A program made the translations under genes and the position numbers. This document shows positions 14,512-25,117 of a stretch of 64,000 nucleotides of DNA, piece after piece. Each line of letters begins with the position of its first letter. Positions within the stretch are counted from its first letter, which is position 1. Below the pieces are notes generated by a model. The model did not search any database and had not been told where the DNA came from. It was given only the letters and a program-made list of their open reading frames with translations. This stretch comes from Alnus glutinosa (taxonomy: Eukaryota; Streptophyta; Magnoliopsida; Fagales; Betulaceae): NCBI RefSeq assembly GCF_958979055.1, contig NC_084886.1:44194654-44258653 (forward strand), read 5' to 3'.

Positions 14512-15271
14512 TGTTGGTACAGTTTCTGGTATGACTTGGGACAGCTCGCCTTTGGTTGCTTGTACTCGTCGTCCGACTGTTGCAAAACAAACAAGGTGAA
14601 GAGGGTACCCCGGGGTTGGCCGGAGTTCCTCCCTCCGATGATTAAGTCAGTCAAGGATCTAAGTATATTCTTTTTTTTCCTTTCCTCTCTTACCTAGGCA
14701 TGGGTAGTATTTATAAGCCTTTGTTTAGGCTAGGCGTCGTGAGCCCACAGTCCCTTGGGATTCCCCCGTCCGTGGATCCAACTTTCCTTTCTTATTAAGC
14801 AAGGCATCTCTATTTGTCGTCATCACTCTGTATCCGCATAGGCATCTTGGCGCTAGCTGCTGTCATCTCTCTGTACAATCCCGGCGTCCCGTCACTGCAA
14901 GAGACTTCTGACACTACTACCTTGTAGGGTGGCATCCCGATGCCCCTACCCTATGAAGTGTATATTGGTGCCGATATTCTCTCTGCACTACTACAGTCAC
15001 TTCATTCTTTTTGGGCTCCAATATTCTCTTTGCACTGCTAAGGTCACTTAGTACTTTTTAGGCTACTCAGTTCACACCTTGGGCCTGAGATGGTCCGCTT
15101 GCTGTGTTCCAGGCCTGGGCCTTCCGGCTTTGAGGCACACGATCCTTCTATGGACTGGTCTGGGCCTCAAGGCCCAAGAGTCTTCCGAAAGGGCCTTTGA
15201 GAGGACCCTCGATCTAAAGCAGGCTTTGCAACTCCCGAAATGGGCTGGGCTAAGCGGGATTATCCCCAACA
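14512..15271 (+). mobile_element. solo LTR, 760 bp, perfect 5-bp target duplication
   Basis: The segment starts TGTTGG and ends CCCAACA, standard TG...CA LTR ends. It is flanked by AAAGA at 14507-14511 and 15272-15276. A possible TATA box (TTATAAGCC) lies near 14711. There is no internal domain or partner LTR nearby, so this is a solo LTR left by recombination. The GC content is higher than the neighbourhood. Confidence 0.85.
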
Positions 15272-15276
15272 AAAGA

Positions 15277-17745
15277 TATAGTAGGAGCTTGCATGGCTAA
15301 TGGGAAAAGATGCATAAATGCGTCGTTGTCCGGCCCAAATTTAGTTAGTTTTAAAATTATTGGGAAATGAAAGTTTCTATGAAAATTAGGGTTTCTCTAA
15401 AACTAGAAAAGTTTCAAGTAAAAGTTTGTGTTTTTATGTGCATGTGCGATATTAGATAAACACTTTATAGAACCAAGAAGTAATTCTTGAAATGTTAAAA
15501 ATGGAGTCATAGAGAATTTTTGGGGGAATAATCAACTCTACAGTCTACCCGATTCTCATCCGATCCTATTCATAGTCCGTTTGGGCAAGCTACATAGTAA
15601 ATACAAAACTAAGAGACTCTTTCGGTTTCGGACACCCAATCAGAACGAGTTTAGTATAGTGGGTTTTCGTTCAGACTAACCGTTAGGATGCGGTCAGCAT
15701 AGTGGGTACGTTCCATTCGAACCCCCATCCAAAAAAGTTGCTTAGAAACAGAATTATAAAAACTGTTTCAGAGTCAGTTCAAACCCTAGAGTTATTAAAT
15801 AAGACTAGAGGCTAATAGAAAAATGTAATTGAAAACGAACTTGGTAACTATAGTTCAGGTGATAAGCAGGGAATAGTAAGTATAAACTTACTGACCAACG
15901 ACTTAAATTGTTTTACCCATTGCTTAGCATATGAGCAAAGCCCTACCTGTTTAAATATGTTTATAGAGAATAAATTATGTTATAATTAATGTGTTTTGCA
16001 TGCCTTAAATGAGTTTTAAAGGAATTAGATTTGAAAGAAAGAAATTTCATAGAAAAGAGTTTTAAAGAAAAACGTCCTAACAAGTTGTCTTTATGTTAAT
16101 CACATTATTCACCTATCTAGTAACAATTGAGTGATTATGAAATTGGTTGGCGCTATGTGAATTTCAATGATTTTCAAGCATTGTTAAATTAAGCATCCAA
16201 GTTTTTTTTTTCTCTGTTTTCAATTGAGTCAAGAAAATTACTTCTATTCTTGGCTAAGGTGGGAAATAATTAAAGTTCTTCATAAAACTATTTATATATA
16301 TTTTTTAATGGAAACCATTTTATAATATTATGTGGAAGAACACTTCAATTTTTGAAAAATGTTTTATCTCACCATAATACTAATAGTATTAAAATTTAGT
16401 TTTATCTTTTAAAGTTCACCGAGAATAATAAGAGTAATTCTTTGCGTAGTGAGAGTATACCACAAGAAAAATGTTTTGCCTAGTGAGAGTGTACCATGGA
16501 GAGGAAGTGTACCACTTGAAGAATGACTCCCAAAATTTTTCATTAGTATATAATAAAAAACGCAGTAACAATATAGAATTCACTCTCTCATCACTTAGAA
16601 ACTAGAAGAGAATTTTTTTTATATGTGCTTTGCTAAAAGTTTTGAATTCACATAATAGGATTCCTAAAGAATGGGATTCACTCTACCTGTATGATCCGAC
16701 TTAGGGTTGTTAATCTTACCTAGGCGTCTTTAATAATTGACTCACTCGCACGAGTAACCACATCTAGCACTTTGGTAGCAGATAGAGATGATACATTGTG
16801 TCCCTTGATGCTTATGTATCACATAAAGTTGGTTGACACAAATGTATGCCACGTTAGCTAGGGCTAAGATTATGTATTTGATATTTATTTTGTTAAGAAC
16901 TTGCACGGATATCCTACAATCTGTATAGCCTGTAATTAACTAGTTGTGAGATCTTAATTTGGCACTTAAGGTAGCGAGCAAATTGAGGGCTCGGTTAGGT
17001 GCTTGGGTAGCGTCTAGAATAAGATTTGTACAGTAAATTGAGTTTAGACACGTTCTTTTGGGAAGAGAACTCCACCGTAGCATATATTTCATAATGGGTG
17101 TACTTATTCGACCAACAACGGAGGTGAGTGAATAGATTCCGGCTTTCTCACCATGTGAGTCCAATATCGGTCATTATTGAGACCCCAATTATGCCTTATG
17201 TGACTTTTGACTATGATACAAGGTAAATGATTCAATGTTTGCTACTCTAGCATGTTGTCTATAACCATGAATAATACACTCTAAAGAGACATGACTGAAA
17301 ACAATTGAACCAAATCTAAGTAACATAAGGGTAAAGGGAAGACGATTTTAAAACACATTCGTATTGTGTTTGTATTCACTGCCAACAAATTGTTTTGCTT
17401 TTTGGATGTTGCAACATAACCGTGAATACATCATGTTTTTATGGAGGTTAATTAAGCATTGCTTTGAGATATTAGACTCGAGAGGATTTAGAGATACTTA
17501 ATTTGATGTGACCAAATAAGTCGGGGCATAACAAGGCACTTTGTAGAAATGTTTCTATATTGCTCCTTACAAGATTTAGTATAATTCTCACGACCTTTTC
17601 TGCAAGTGTGATCGACGGTCGCACAATCTATTTGCCAGCCGTAAGTACATCAATCAAAGTCTTTATCTTATTGATGCTTTGATTCCAACAAGTGTTGAAT
17701 AAATGCATATTATTTGCAAGATTATATGAATATAGTACAATAGGT
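15277..17745. other. unclassified repeat-like intergenic DNA
   Basis: It lies between the solo LTR and thioesterase copy b. It contains short repeated phrases such as GTGAGAGTATACCA / GTGAGAGTGTACCA (16450-16500) but no recognisable protein domain, LTR or inverted termini. It may be a decayed retroelement. The last ~100 bases match the 3' flank of thioesterase copy a. Confidence 0.4.
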
Positions 17746-20700
17746 TCACAATTTCGCGTAGTACTTCTTGAGATTATCATTGGCATCTTTTCCATGCTCC
17801 GGCACAGGCATGTTACATAGAAGAGTAACCGTAGATGATGATACCAAGGATTTGCTCTGTGAATTTGAAGGATCAACCTTCCAGAGTTGCACCTTCCACA
17901 CCTGCTCAAAATTTCCATTAATCATGTGATTATAATATAAGTCTTATATGATCATAACATCCTCCAAAACTTCATTTTATATCATTTAAGAGAAGGTTAA
18001 ATTAATGAAATGAGAGAAGAGGGGTGGAGTCCTATATATGGCCTAAAGCAATACAACTGTGTGCTTACATATTTAGCTCATTTTTATTTGATTTGGATAT
18101 AGTCATTGAATTTTTAATTTCAAAAATGAGATTTTTTTTAGGTTTTGCTCTAGTATCAAATATGTCTATTTGTCATTTTATAGTTAAAGTTTGGGTTAAA
18201 CACCTTTTTAACCTTTGAGTTTTCACAACTTTATTTTTTAGTACCTGAGTTTCAATTTGCATCACAGATGGTACCTCAATTTTAGGAAAAGACCGAATTG
18301 ATATCTCAGTTAAGTTTTTCGTCTAAAAAATAATGGTCCGCTACGTGTCAACCTGACACGTGGCACTATATAAAAAAATTAAAAATCTTTAAATTAATTA
18401 AAAAAAAATATGAAATTTTTTTTCTAAAAAAAAGGGGGTGGCTAGCCAATTTGGGGTGGGGGTGGTTCGGCCACCCCTGGACAGATAAAAAAAATAATAT
18501 GGCAAGATCGGTTTTGCCCTTAGGGGTGGCAGAACCATCCCCGTGGCCTATGGGGGTGGTTCGGTCACCCTAAGGACAAAACGGAAAAAAAAAAAACAAA
18601 ATTTGGAGGGTTTGGCCCTTGGGGTAGCCGAATCACCCCCAAGGGCCAAAATCGATCTTGAGATTTTTATTTTTTGGTCTAGGGGTGGCCGAACCACCCC
18701 GACTGAACCATCCCATGGGGTGGTTCGACCACCCTAGACCGGCCAAGAGGGTGGCTCAGCCACCCCTTTGGCCAAAATAGGGGTGGTTGGCCACCCCCAT
18801 GGTGGCCAAGGTAGGTGGCTCAGCCACCCACTTGTGTTTTTATTTTTTTTATTTTTAATATTTTTTTAATTTTATTATTTTTTAATTAATCTTTAAAGAT
18901 TTTCAATTTTTAAGTTTTTTATATAGTGTCACGTGTCAACCTCAAAAGTTGACACGTGGTGAGCCGTTAATTTTTGGACGGAAAACTTAACCGAGGTACC
19001 AATTCGGTCCTTTCTTAAAATTCAGGTATTATCTATGATGTAAATTGAAACTAATGAACAAAAAAATAAAAATGTGAAAACTCAGAGATTATAAGAGTAT
19101 TTAACCCTTAAAGTTATTAATTAGTCATATGTTATACGTATCTTATTTGACATGTCAATGTCCATGTCAGCAATCAATGTCAATCTCATGCCATCAAGTA
19201 CCAACTTATCCATACAAACAAAAAACAAGAGACCCAACCCTATAAACAAAAACCAATCGAACAACTCCTATAACAATTTTGGTAACTAGGTAATATTTTG
19301 GCATTTTGTTATGATAGTTTAGTGACAAATGTAGAACATGCATGAACCGTTGAATAAAGAAAAAGGTTGTGAGAAACAAATGGAGGACCACTATCTTTTT
19401 TTTTTTCTTTTTCTTTATTCTTCTTTTCTTTCTTTTTTTAAACTTTATGGTCTCCAATCTTTTTCCACACAATAATGTTAGTTCAATGAATGATTTGGCA
19501 CTTGATGAAGTGCCATTGACATTGGGTACCAACATGGACATCCATATGTTAAATGAGACACATGTGATAGATGGAAAAGTAATGAAATGACTTATTTGAA
19601 TTACGGATAAAATCAAAAGATCTTATTCTAAAAAATAAAAATCTAGAAACTAAATCCAAATAAGATGAAAATTTAGAAACTTAATACGATTTTTTCCTTT
19701 CTCTTTTTTTACTAAAAAGATGAGCAGTGTTTGCCAACTAACTTTTGAAAGTTTATATAATAGCACTACAAAAATGCCCATAAAATAATTTTTGGGAAAA
19801 CTACATAAAGGCCTCCAAAATTAACAATCGTTTTTAAAGTAACCCCTTAATTACCAACATTAGCACTCTGACCCCCAAACTAACAAAGAGTGCCAAAAAG
19901 ATCTATTTTCTCAAAATATTCCTATAATACCCCTGCCATGCGTCAAATATTCAATTAAAAAATAAGTTTAAAAATAATTTTTTTAATATATATAAATTGG
20001 CCCTTTTTTTAATATTTTTAAAATTTCTTTAATTTTTAAATTATTTTAATTTGAATATATGACACGTGGTAGGGGTATTATAGAAATATTTTGACAAAAC
20101 GAGTTTTTTTGACACTCTTTGATAGTTTGGGGGGTTATAGTGCTAGTATTGGTAATTCAGAAAACTAGTTTAAAAACGATTGTTAGTTTGTGAGGCTTTT
20201 ACATAGTTTTTCCATAATTTTTTGTATGAATTGTTATGAAAAAAGCAATGGGATGAGAATTAAAGAGACAAAAAAATACAATAGAAGGAACCTGGATGGT
20301 TCTGCCAACACTAACAGGGGTGGCCTCAGCGAGGACAAGATCACCAAGCTCAGCGCGCTTCACATGGTTGATGCTAAGTTGAATTCCAACCACTCTCTGG
20401 AAACCCGAAGCCATGTGGGCTCCCATGCTTGCCAGCCCCTCAGCTATCAGAGCCGATACCCCTCCATGCAGCACCTTGAATGGCTGTTTTTTTCAAAAGA
20501 AATGCGTCTTCAAATAAAGAAACAAGGAGACGAAGAGGCGGCACTCGGCAGGCAGAGCCGCTGACGCAGAGGCAGGGGAAGAAGAGTGAGAGGGTTAAAC
20601 TCACCTGACAGCAGTTGTGGGTTACGTGAAGCCGGCCGGTGACTTTTTGTGGGGATGACTCTTCAATCTCGAATCCGAACGCATGAAGCGGAGGATTCAC

Positions 20701-20760
20701 CACCTCAGTCTTGAACTTAGCCGACGGTGCTGCTGCTATTGCTGGTCTCTGCTTCTCCAT
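17746..20760 (-). CDS. DHNA-CoA thioesterase (hotdog fold), tandem copy b
   Basis: Same family, strand and exon plan as the copy at 12858-13962. Exons: 20605-20760, 20292-20483, 17746-17901, all GT-AG, giving 167 residues ending YYAKL (PTS1-like). Exon 2 differs from copy a at only 4 of 192 bases. Exon 1 is much more diverged near the N-terminus. Exon 3 carries mainly amino-acid-changing differences, including VWE to VWK and SSRV to SSTV, plus one extra Tyr codon. Intron 2 is about 2.4 kb against 468 bp in copy a, because Mutator-type elements sit at 18193-19107 and 19794-20213. The frame is open, so it may be functional, but the C-terminal changes touch positions conserved in copy a and, as I recall, in Arabidopsis. 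A Met 14 codons upstream in frame is an alternative start. Confidence 0.85.
18193..19107. mobile_element. Mutator-type MITE in thioesterase intron, GC-rich core
   Basis: Long inverted termini start GGGTTAAACACC on the left and end GAGTATTTAACCC on the right. They are flanked by 9-bp duplications TTAAAGTTT (18184-18192) and TTAAAGTTA (19108-19116), one mismatch. Nine-bp duplications indicate the Mutator superfamily. Subterminal CACGTG motifs lie at 18357, 18930 and 18953. The centre (about 18433-18830) is packed with GGGGTGGC / GCCACCCC inverted motifs inside AT-rich shoulders. No transposase is encoded. It sits in intron 2 of thioesterase copy b. Confidence 0.85.
19794..20213. mobile_element. 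Mutator-type MITE, 420 bp, perfect 9-bp target duplication
   Basis: The left end GGGAAAACTACATAAAGGCC pairs with the right end GGCTTTTACATAGTTTTTCC as an inverted repeat. ATAATTTTT flanks both sides (19785-19793 and 20214-20222). It carries one GACACGTGG motif near 20061. It is the second insertion in intron 2 of thioesterase copy b, about 80 bp from exon 2. Confidence 0.85.
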
Positions 20761-20989
20761 AGCTTCTGTTGCTCGCTCTCGATCGTCTTTCTTTTTCACT
20801 TTTTCTTCTTTTGTTTTCTTCAGACGAATATTAATATGATAATGTAAAGTTCAATTCATTTTCAACATCGGACAAGGACTTCTTGCCGATTGGAAATTAG
20901 GGGTCATATATATGGACAGGTGAGAGGTTGAGAGCGGCTGGTTGGTTGGTTGGATGGGTGATGGGGGATGAATGGGTTTGCTCATATAG

Positions 20990-21060
20990 CCATATAGGCC
21001 TGGCCTTACGTGGTCCAATGAGTACTTCAAAGTCCAAGAAACAGACGGATGGATTGGGTG
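20990..21060 (-). promoter_or_regulatory. conserved upstream block of thioesterase copy b
   Basis: Contains CTTACGTGGTCCAATGAGT, then CTTCAAAGT and GACGGATGG. It is the counterpart of 14140-14205 upstream of copy a. The ACGTGG core is G-box-like. Confidence 0.5.
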
Positions 21061-22132
21061 AGGAGATCGATTAGGTTGGCTTTCAAATAATTTGTTTGAA
21101 TTTGAGAGAATTTAAATATATAGGTGATTGTAAGAGACCATTTATAAAATATCATGGATGCTAAGCAAAGTTTTTCCTAATAATTTGTTTTTTTTTGGAT
21201 TTAATGGGCTAATAGAAGATTATAGTGTGTTTTTGTTTGAATTTTGTGTTTGTATTATATTAATCTGGATTAGCAATACTCTTGTAGTTTAACGAAAAAG
21301 ATTAAATTTTTGTATTTAGCTATCAATATATAGATATGAACTAATGTTTTGTGCTAATTTAATAATAATAAAAAAAAAAAAATAGCACAACTTTCTGAAA
21401 AAATACTTATATAGAGGTTGCAATTGCAACACATAAATCTTGCATTTTTGGACATGCATAAAGCCTCAACATTCTTTTTTGGATGAGAGAACTTTGGCCC
21501 AACAAAGTTATGATTTTGGCCTTGCAAAAATATGCTCGATCTAGAGAAGAGAGTATGTATTGATGTTGGGTGCAAGAGGAATTGTAAGATATATATAGCT
21601 CTGCAAATATTTTGTAGAAATTTTGAAAGTGTCTATTGGATGTCTTGTCTCCTATATATATTTTTAGTTTCTCATGCCATTTTCCGTACTTAAGCTTAAT
21701 TAGATATTGCATGTTTGTAAAATTGTAATGGAAGCTGACAAAAGAAGTACTCTCCCTAGCTTTCACCTGCATATGCAAATTACAATTAATATGATATATA
21801 TATATATAGTGAATAAAGAATAAATTAGCATATTATTAAGAAAATATTTCGGTACAAACATGCATGGTAATATACTAATTAATATTGTAACAACGCGCGG
21901 TAATATATCATTGCATAGTACTAGCTAGCGGTAATTAATAGACAAAGAACAACCTTGACCTGTCTATTTTTTTATTTTTTATTTTTTAGTCTTCCCTCGA
22001 TCAATCCGTCCCATATTCACATTAATTTCAGTATCTTCTCCCCGCCCAACATAAAAATAAAAAATAAAAAATCGTGGTGTTTCGCAGCAAATTAAAGGAA
22101 TTAAATATTTAAAAACCCGCGCATAACACGGG
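21061..22132. other. intergenic, no supported gene
   Basis: AT-rich sequence. One 123-codon open frame on the minus strand (21407-21778) matches no family I know and has no exon or codon-bias support. Confidence 0.4.
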
Positions 22133-22135
22133 TTA

Positions 22136-22856
22136 GAGCATTTGTAGTGAAGTCGTCAAATAGACGAAATCACCAAAATCAGACGGTTTTGCTCAAAATT
22201 TCGTCTCCAACGAGTTCTCTACTTCTACAGTAGATTTGCGGATTGTCAGAAATCCTTGTCTGATGAGATGAAGGCAAAATCGATCGTCTCTTATTATTTT
22301 GCAATTTTTTATTCCATTTTCGCGGGCGAAGGTCGTTGATAGTCAGCCTCTACCGGTCATCAATTTTTCATTTTCGCCAGTTGTCGAAGAAGCCGGTCAT
22401 TGAGGAAAAGCCGATTTCGTTAGATCTAGAACCAGAGGAGGTCCATAGTCAGCCGATCTTTCATTTTCGTGAGTCGGCGAAGGTCGAAAAGATGCCGACC
22501 GTCGAGGAAAAGCCAGCCGTCGAAGAAGCCGGTCATTGTGGAAAGTCAGCTCTAGTGGATCTAGAAGCAAAGAAGGTCCACAGTTCGTCGATCTGTCATT
22601 TTCGAGATGAAAAGCCGGCCGTCGAGCTTCCACCGGTCGTCGAAGGTTGGGTCCGGTGGAAGCTTGAATTCTAGAAAGGTCTTTGGTTGATTAGTTGAAA
22701 GGTTAATAAAAAATATTATTTATTTTAAAGTAGAGAGAATATTAAAGCTAGAGTTTGGTATTTAGAGCTTTTGAAAATTAGGTAGTTAAAATAACAAAAG
22801 TGATATTTATAACCAAAATTTGCTTAAATTTTGACGACTTCACTCTACGAATGCCC
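22136..22856. mobile_element. TIR element with repeated charged-peptide frame
   Basis: The left terminus GAGCATTTGTAGTGAAGTCG pairs with the right terminus CGACTTCACTCTACGAATGCCC. Flanks are TTA (22133-22135) and TCA (22857-22859), a possible 3-bp PIF-like duplication with one change. Inside, an open frame on the plus strand (22336-22674) is built from diverged repeats encoding phrases like VEEKPAVEE and HFR. It has no known domain and is probably a by-product of internal repeats. Confidence 0.6.
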
Positions 22857-22859
22857 TCA

Positions 22860-24744
22860 TAGTCTAGTTCCACTAGTAAAGAAGGAATAGAAAACACATA
22901 ATTAACCACTAGTAGGTCAGTAGCTTAATTAATTTGGTTAGGCACAGTTTGACCACAGAAAAATGCCGTCTTCAACAACAGTACTTAACTAAAGTTGATG
23001 CTTAATCACAAATTTGAAAAACTCACTCAACTAATTATAAAATTAATTAATCGAGAGTACGTATCACGGCATTAGACTTAGACTTAATTTGGCCATGTAC
23101 GTCTAAATCAATGTGAAAACAAAACCTCGATCCCCTTTGGAGAGAGAGTTCCAATTAATATTGATCATCGATCTTTACATCATGGGCTCAATAAGTTGAC
23201 ACGTGTTAAAGAATATTGCCCATAGTTTACAAGATTGTTATTCAAAGGAAGGGCTAAAAAGAAAATAATATAATCGATGTGATTACAACTAGAAAACATA
23301 GAATAGTGATTAGTATATAGGACAAGCTAGCTAAAGCCTAAAGGGGACGTTCATTAATTAACTAGATTTGGGCCCTTTTGCTAAAGTACTACGAGATGTG
23401 CGTACCAAACCCTGGTTCCTTTAGGGTTTTTAAGATGCCTAAAAGGTAGACAGCTTGAAGGCACTGCATGCTAGGCTAGGAGTGCTCGATCAAGGGGTGG
23501 GTGCAGTGGGGGCTTTAATTTCTTTCTTCCCCACTCGATGCCTTTCTCAAAAGAGAGAAGAAAGCAAGCACCCACAGACCATGCTTTTGAATTTTTCTTT
23601 CTTCCATTTCGTTTGCAAAAGGAGGTGTCAGCTCTCAGGTGCAAAGTACTACCGCGGAGGAACGTTCCATATGCAACTTTTCTAATTAAAAGATCGCCTG
23701 TCTTTTCTGGATTTTCGGTTTAAAAAAAATAAAAAATTAACGATTTTAAAACGTGCAGCTATTTGCCAGAGATTTGAAGATCTATATTTTTCTACGTTTT
23801 TAAACTGCAATTTCTTAAAAACGCACGCTCAAACAATACGCTTTCTGCGATTTTATTTAAAATTACACTTTTAATTGGCTTCTGAAATCAAATGGCCAGT
23901 TGAACAGATAGATTCGTAGCCGTCTTCAAACCATTTGCTGCATCTACTTAGCCCCATGATTCATTTGATCAAATATTGTTTGACACGAAGGAAGCATTAT
24001 TCTTAGGAGAAATGATATAATTAAATACATCTTTTATTACTTTTAAATTTACTGATGGATTTATGGGGCTGACAAATTCAATGCTGAATTTAAAACTTGA
24101 TTGTATAAAAAAGTGTAAGTAATGTATTTGTGTCGTTTCTCTATTATTAACCAGAGCTCGCTCCTATCGTCAGGTTGTATCGTTTTAGATCGAGCTAGTC
24201 AATTCCTAAAGAGATAAAAACGAATATTAAGGAAAATAAACCAATGGATGGTGTACTCTTTGGGGTTTTTGTGTTTTGTCTTCCTATATGCTTAATTAAG
24301 TTTTTAAAATAAACGCCGATTTTAACGCCTATTAGAGAATAACGTGAATCCAAACCCTAATTTTACAGTTTCTCTTCTATTTTAATCGAATATTTTAGAT
24401 GTTGAAAATGGAGAGAGATTCACCAAAAGTACGAGTACTAAATCAAGCTATAAGCAATATTGGAGATCCGTATGTAGGAATTATTTTATTAGAGTTCGGA
24501 GGCATCTTTTGGGTAAAGCAAATGATATTAGGTTCAAAGAAATGGTTGGCAATGTACCACCCAAAGACAAGTGTGCGTAGTTGGTCAATTCAAAAGCAGA
24601 GGACCATAGCACTTGTGCTTTATCGGAGATTTACAGCCATGGTGTCCTCTCTGCACATGTCTTTTCAATGGATCCACACCGTCCATTTAATCTTAAACAG
24701 CCAACAAGCTGCCGGGAGTGTCTCCCCCAAGTGCTTCCTCCATC
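22860..24744. other. intergenic, no supported gene
   Basis: AT-rich, with a few short open frames (for example 23455-23685) that match nothing recognisable. It ends in the promoter region of the small gene at 24875. Confidence 0.4.
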
Positions 24745-24752
24745 TATAAATA
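24745..24752 (+). promoter_or_regulatory. TATA box of the small gene at 24875
   Basis: TATAAATA lies about 125 bp upstream of the ATG, with a CT-rich tract just upstream and a plausible 5' UTR following. The spacing is typical of a plant TATA promoter. Confidence 0.65.
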
Positions 24753-24874
24753 CGAGCAGATATTTCCTTCTCTTCCACCCTCGATCAGATACACATAGCA
24801 CGCTCACAGTCACACCTTCACAAGCCATCTCAAAAACAAATAAGAAAGAAGAAGAAGAAGATCGTTGGAGAGAT

Positions 24875-25117
24875 ATGGGTAAGAAGTCATCTTCTTCCTT
24901 CTCAATATGCGGCTTATTCAAGGCATGTTTCTCCGGTGGGAGCGGCACGTCAGATGATCATTATTCTTACGACGAAGGTGTTAGAACATATACTAGTGAT
25001 GGAGACGGTGGACGTTGGGTTGCTGAGCCTGGTATTGACGGCTTGGCCACAGTCTTCATTGACAAATTCCATGCAACTCGTGTCGCGGACTCTTACGGCG
25101 CCGTCACTGCCACTTGA
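24875..25117 (+). CDS. small uncharacterised plant protein, 80 residues
   Basis: A single-exon frame starts MGKKSSSSFSICGLFKACFS and runs through an acidic, Tyr/Ser/Gly-rich middle (about residues 22-46). It ends with a conserved-looking block, RWVAEPGIDGLATVFIDKFH then ATRVADSYG. Similar short proteins, with a Cys-containing basic N-terminus and a W.AEPGID....FI.KFH block near the end, occur as uncharacterised families in many dicots, as I recall. A TATA box at 24745, an A-rich purine leader before the ATG and AT-rich 3' sequence support a real gene. The pattern 'FIDKFH' is loosely like DUF761 C-termini (FI..FH). Function is unknown. Confidence 0.75.
   Translation: MGKKSSSSFSICGLFKACFSGGSGTSDDHYSYDEGVRTYTSDGDGGRWVAEPGIDGLATVFIDKFHATRVADSYGAVTAT

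Noticed and set aside
19206-19616. 136-codon minus-strand frame inside thioesterase intron 2
   Set aside because: It contains a poly-Lys/Arg run from a T/C-rich tract, no recognisable domain, and lies in intronic DNA between two transposons.
21407-21778. 123-codon minus-strand frame
   Set aside because: No recognisable motif, no promoter or splice context and an AT-rich composition; kept as unsupported.
23443-23560. Possible microRNA hairpin around GGCACTGCATGC and GGGTGGGTGCAGTGGGG
   Set aside because: I could not pair two arms into a long stem, and no known miRNA sequence was recognised.
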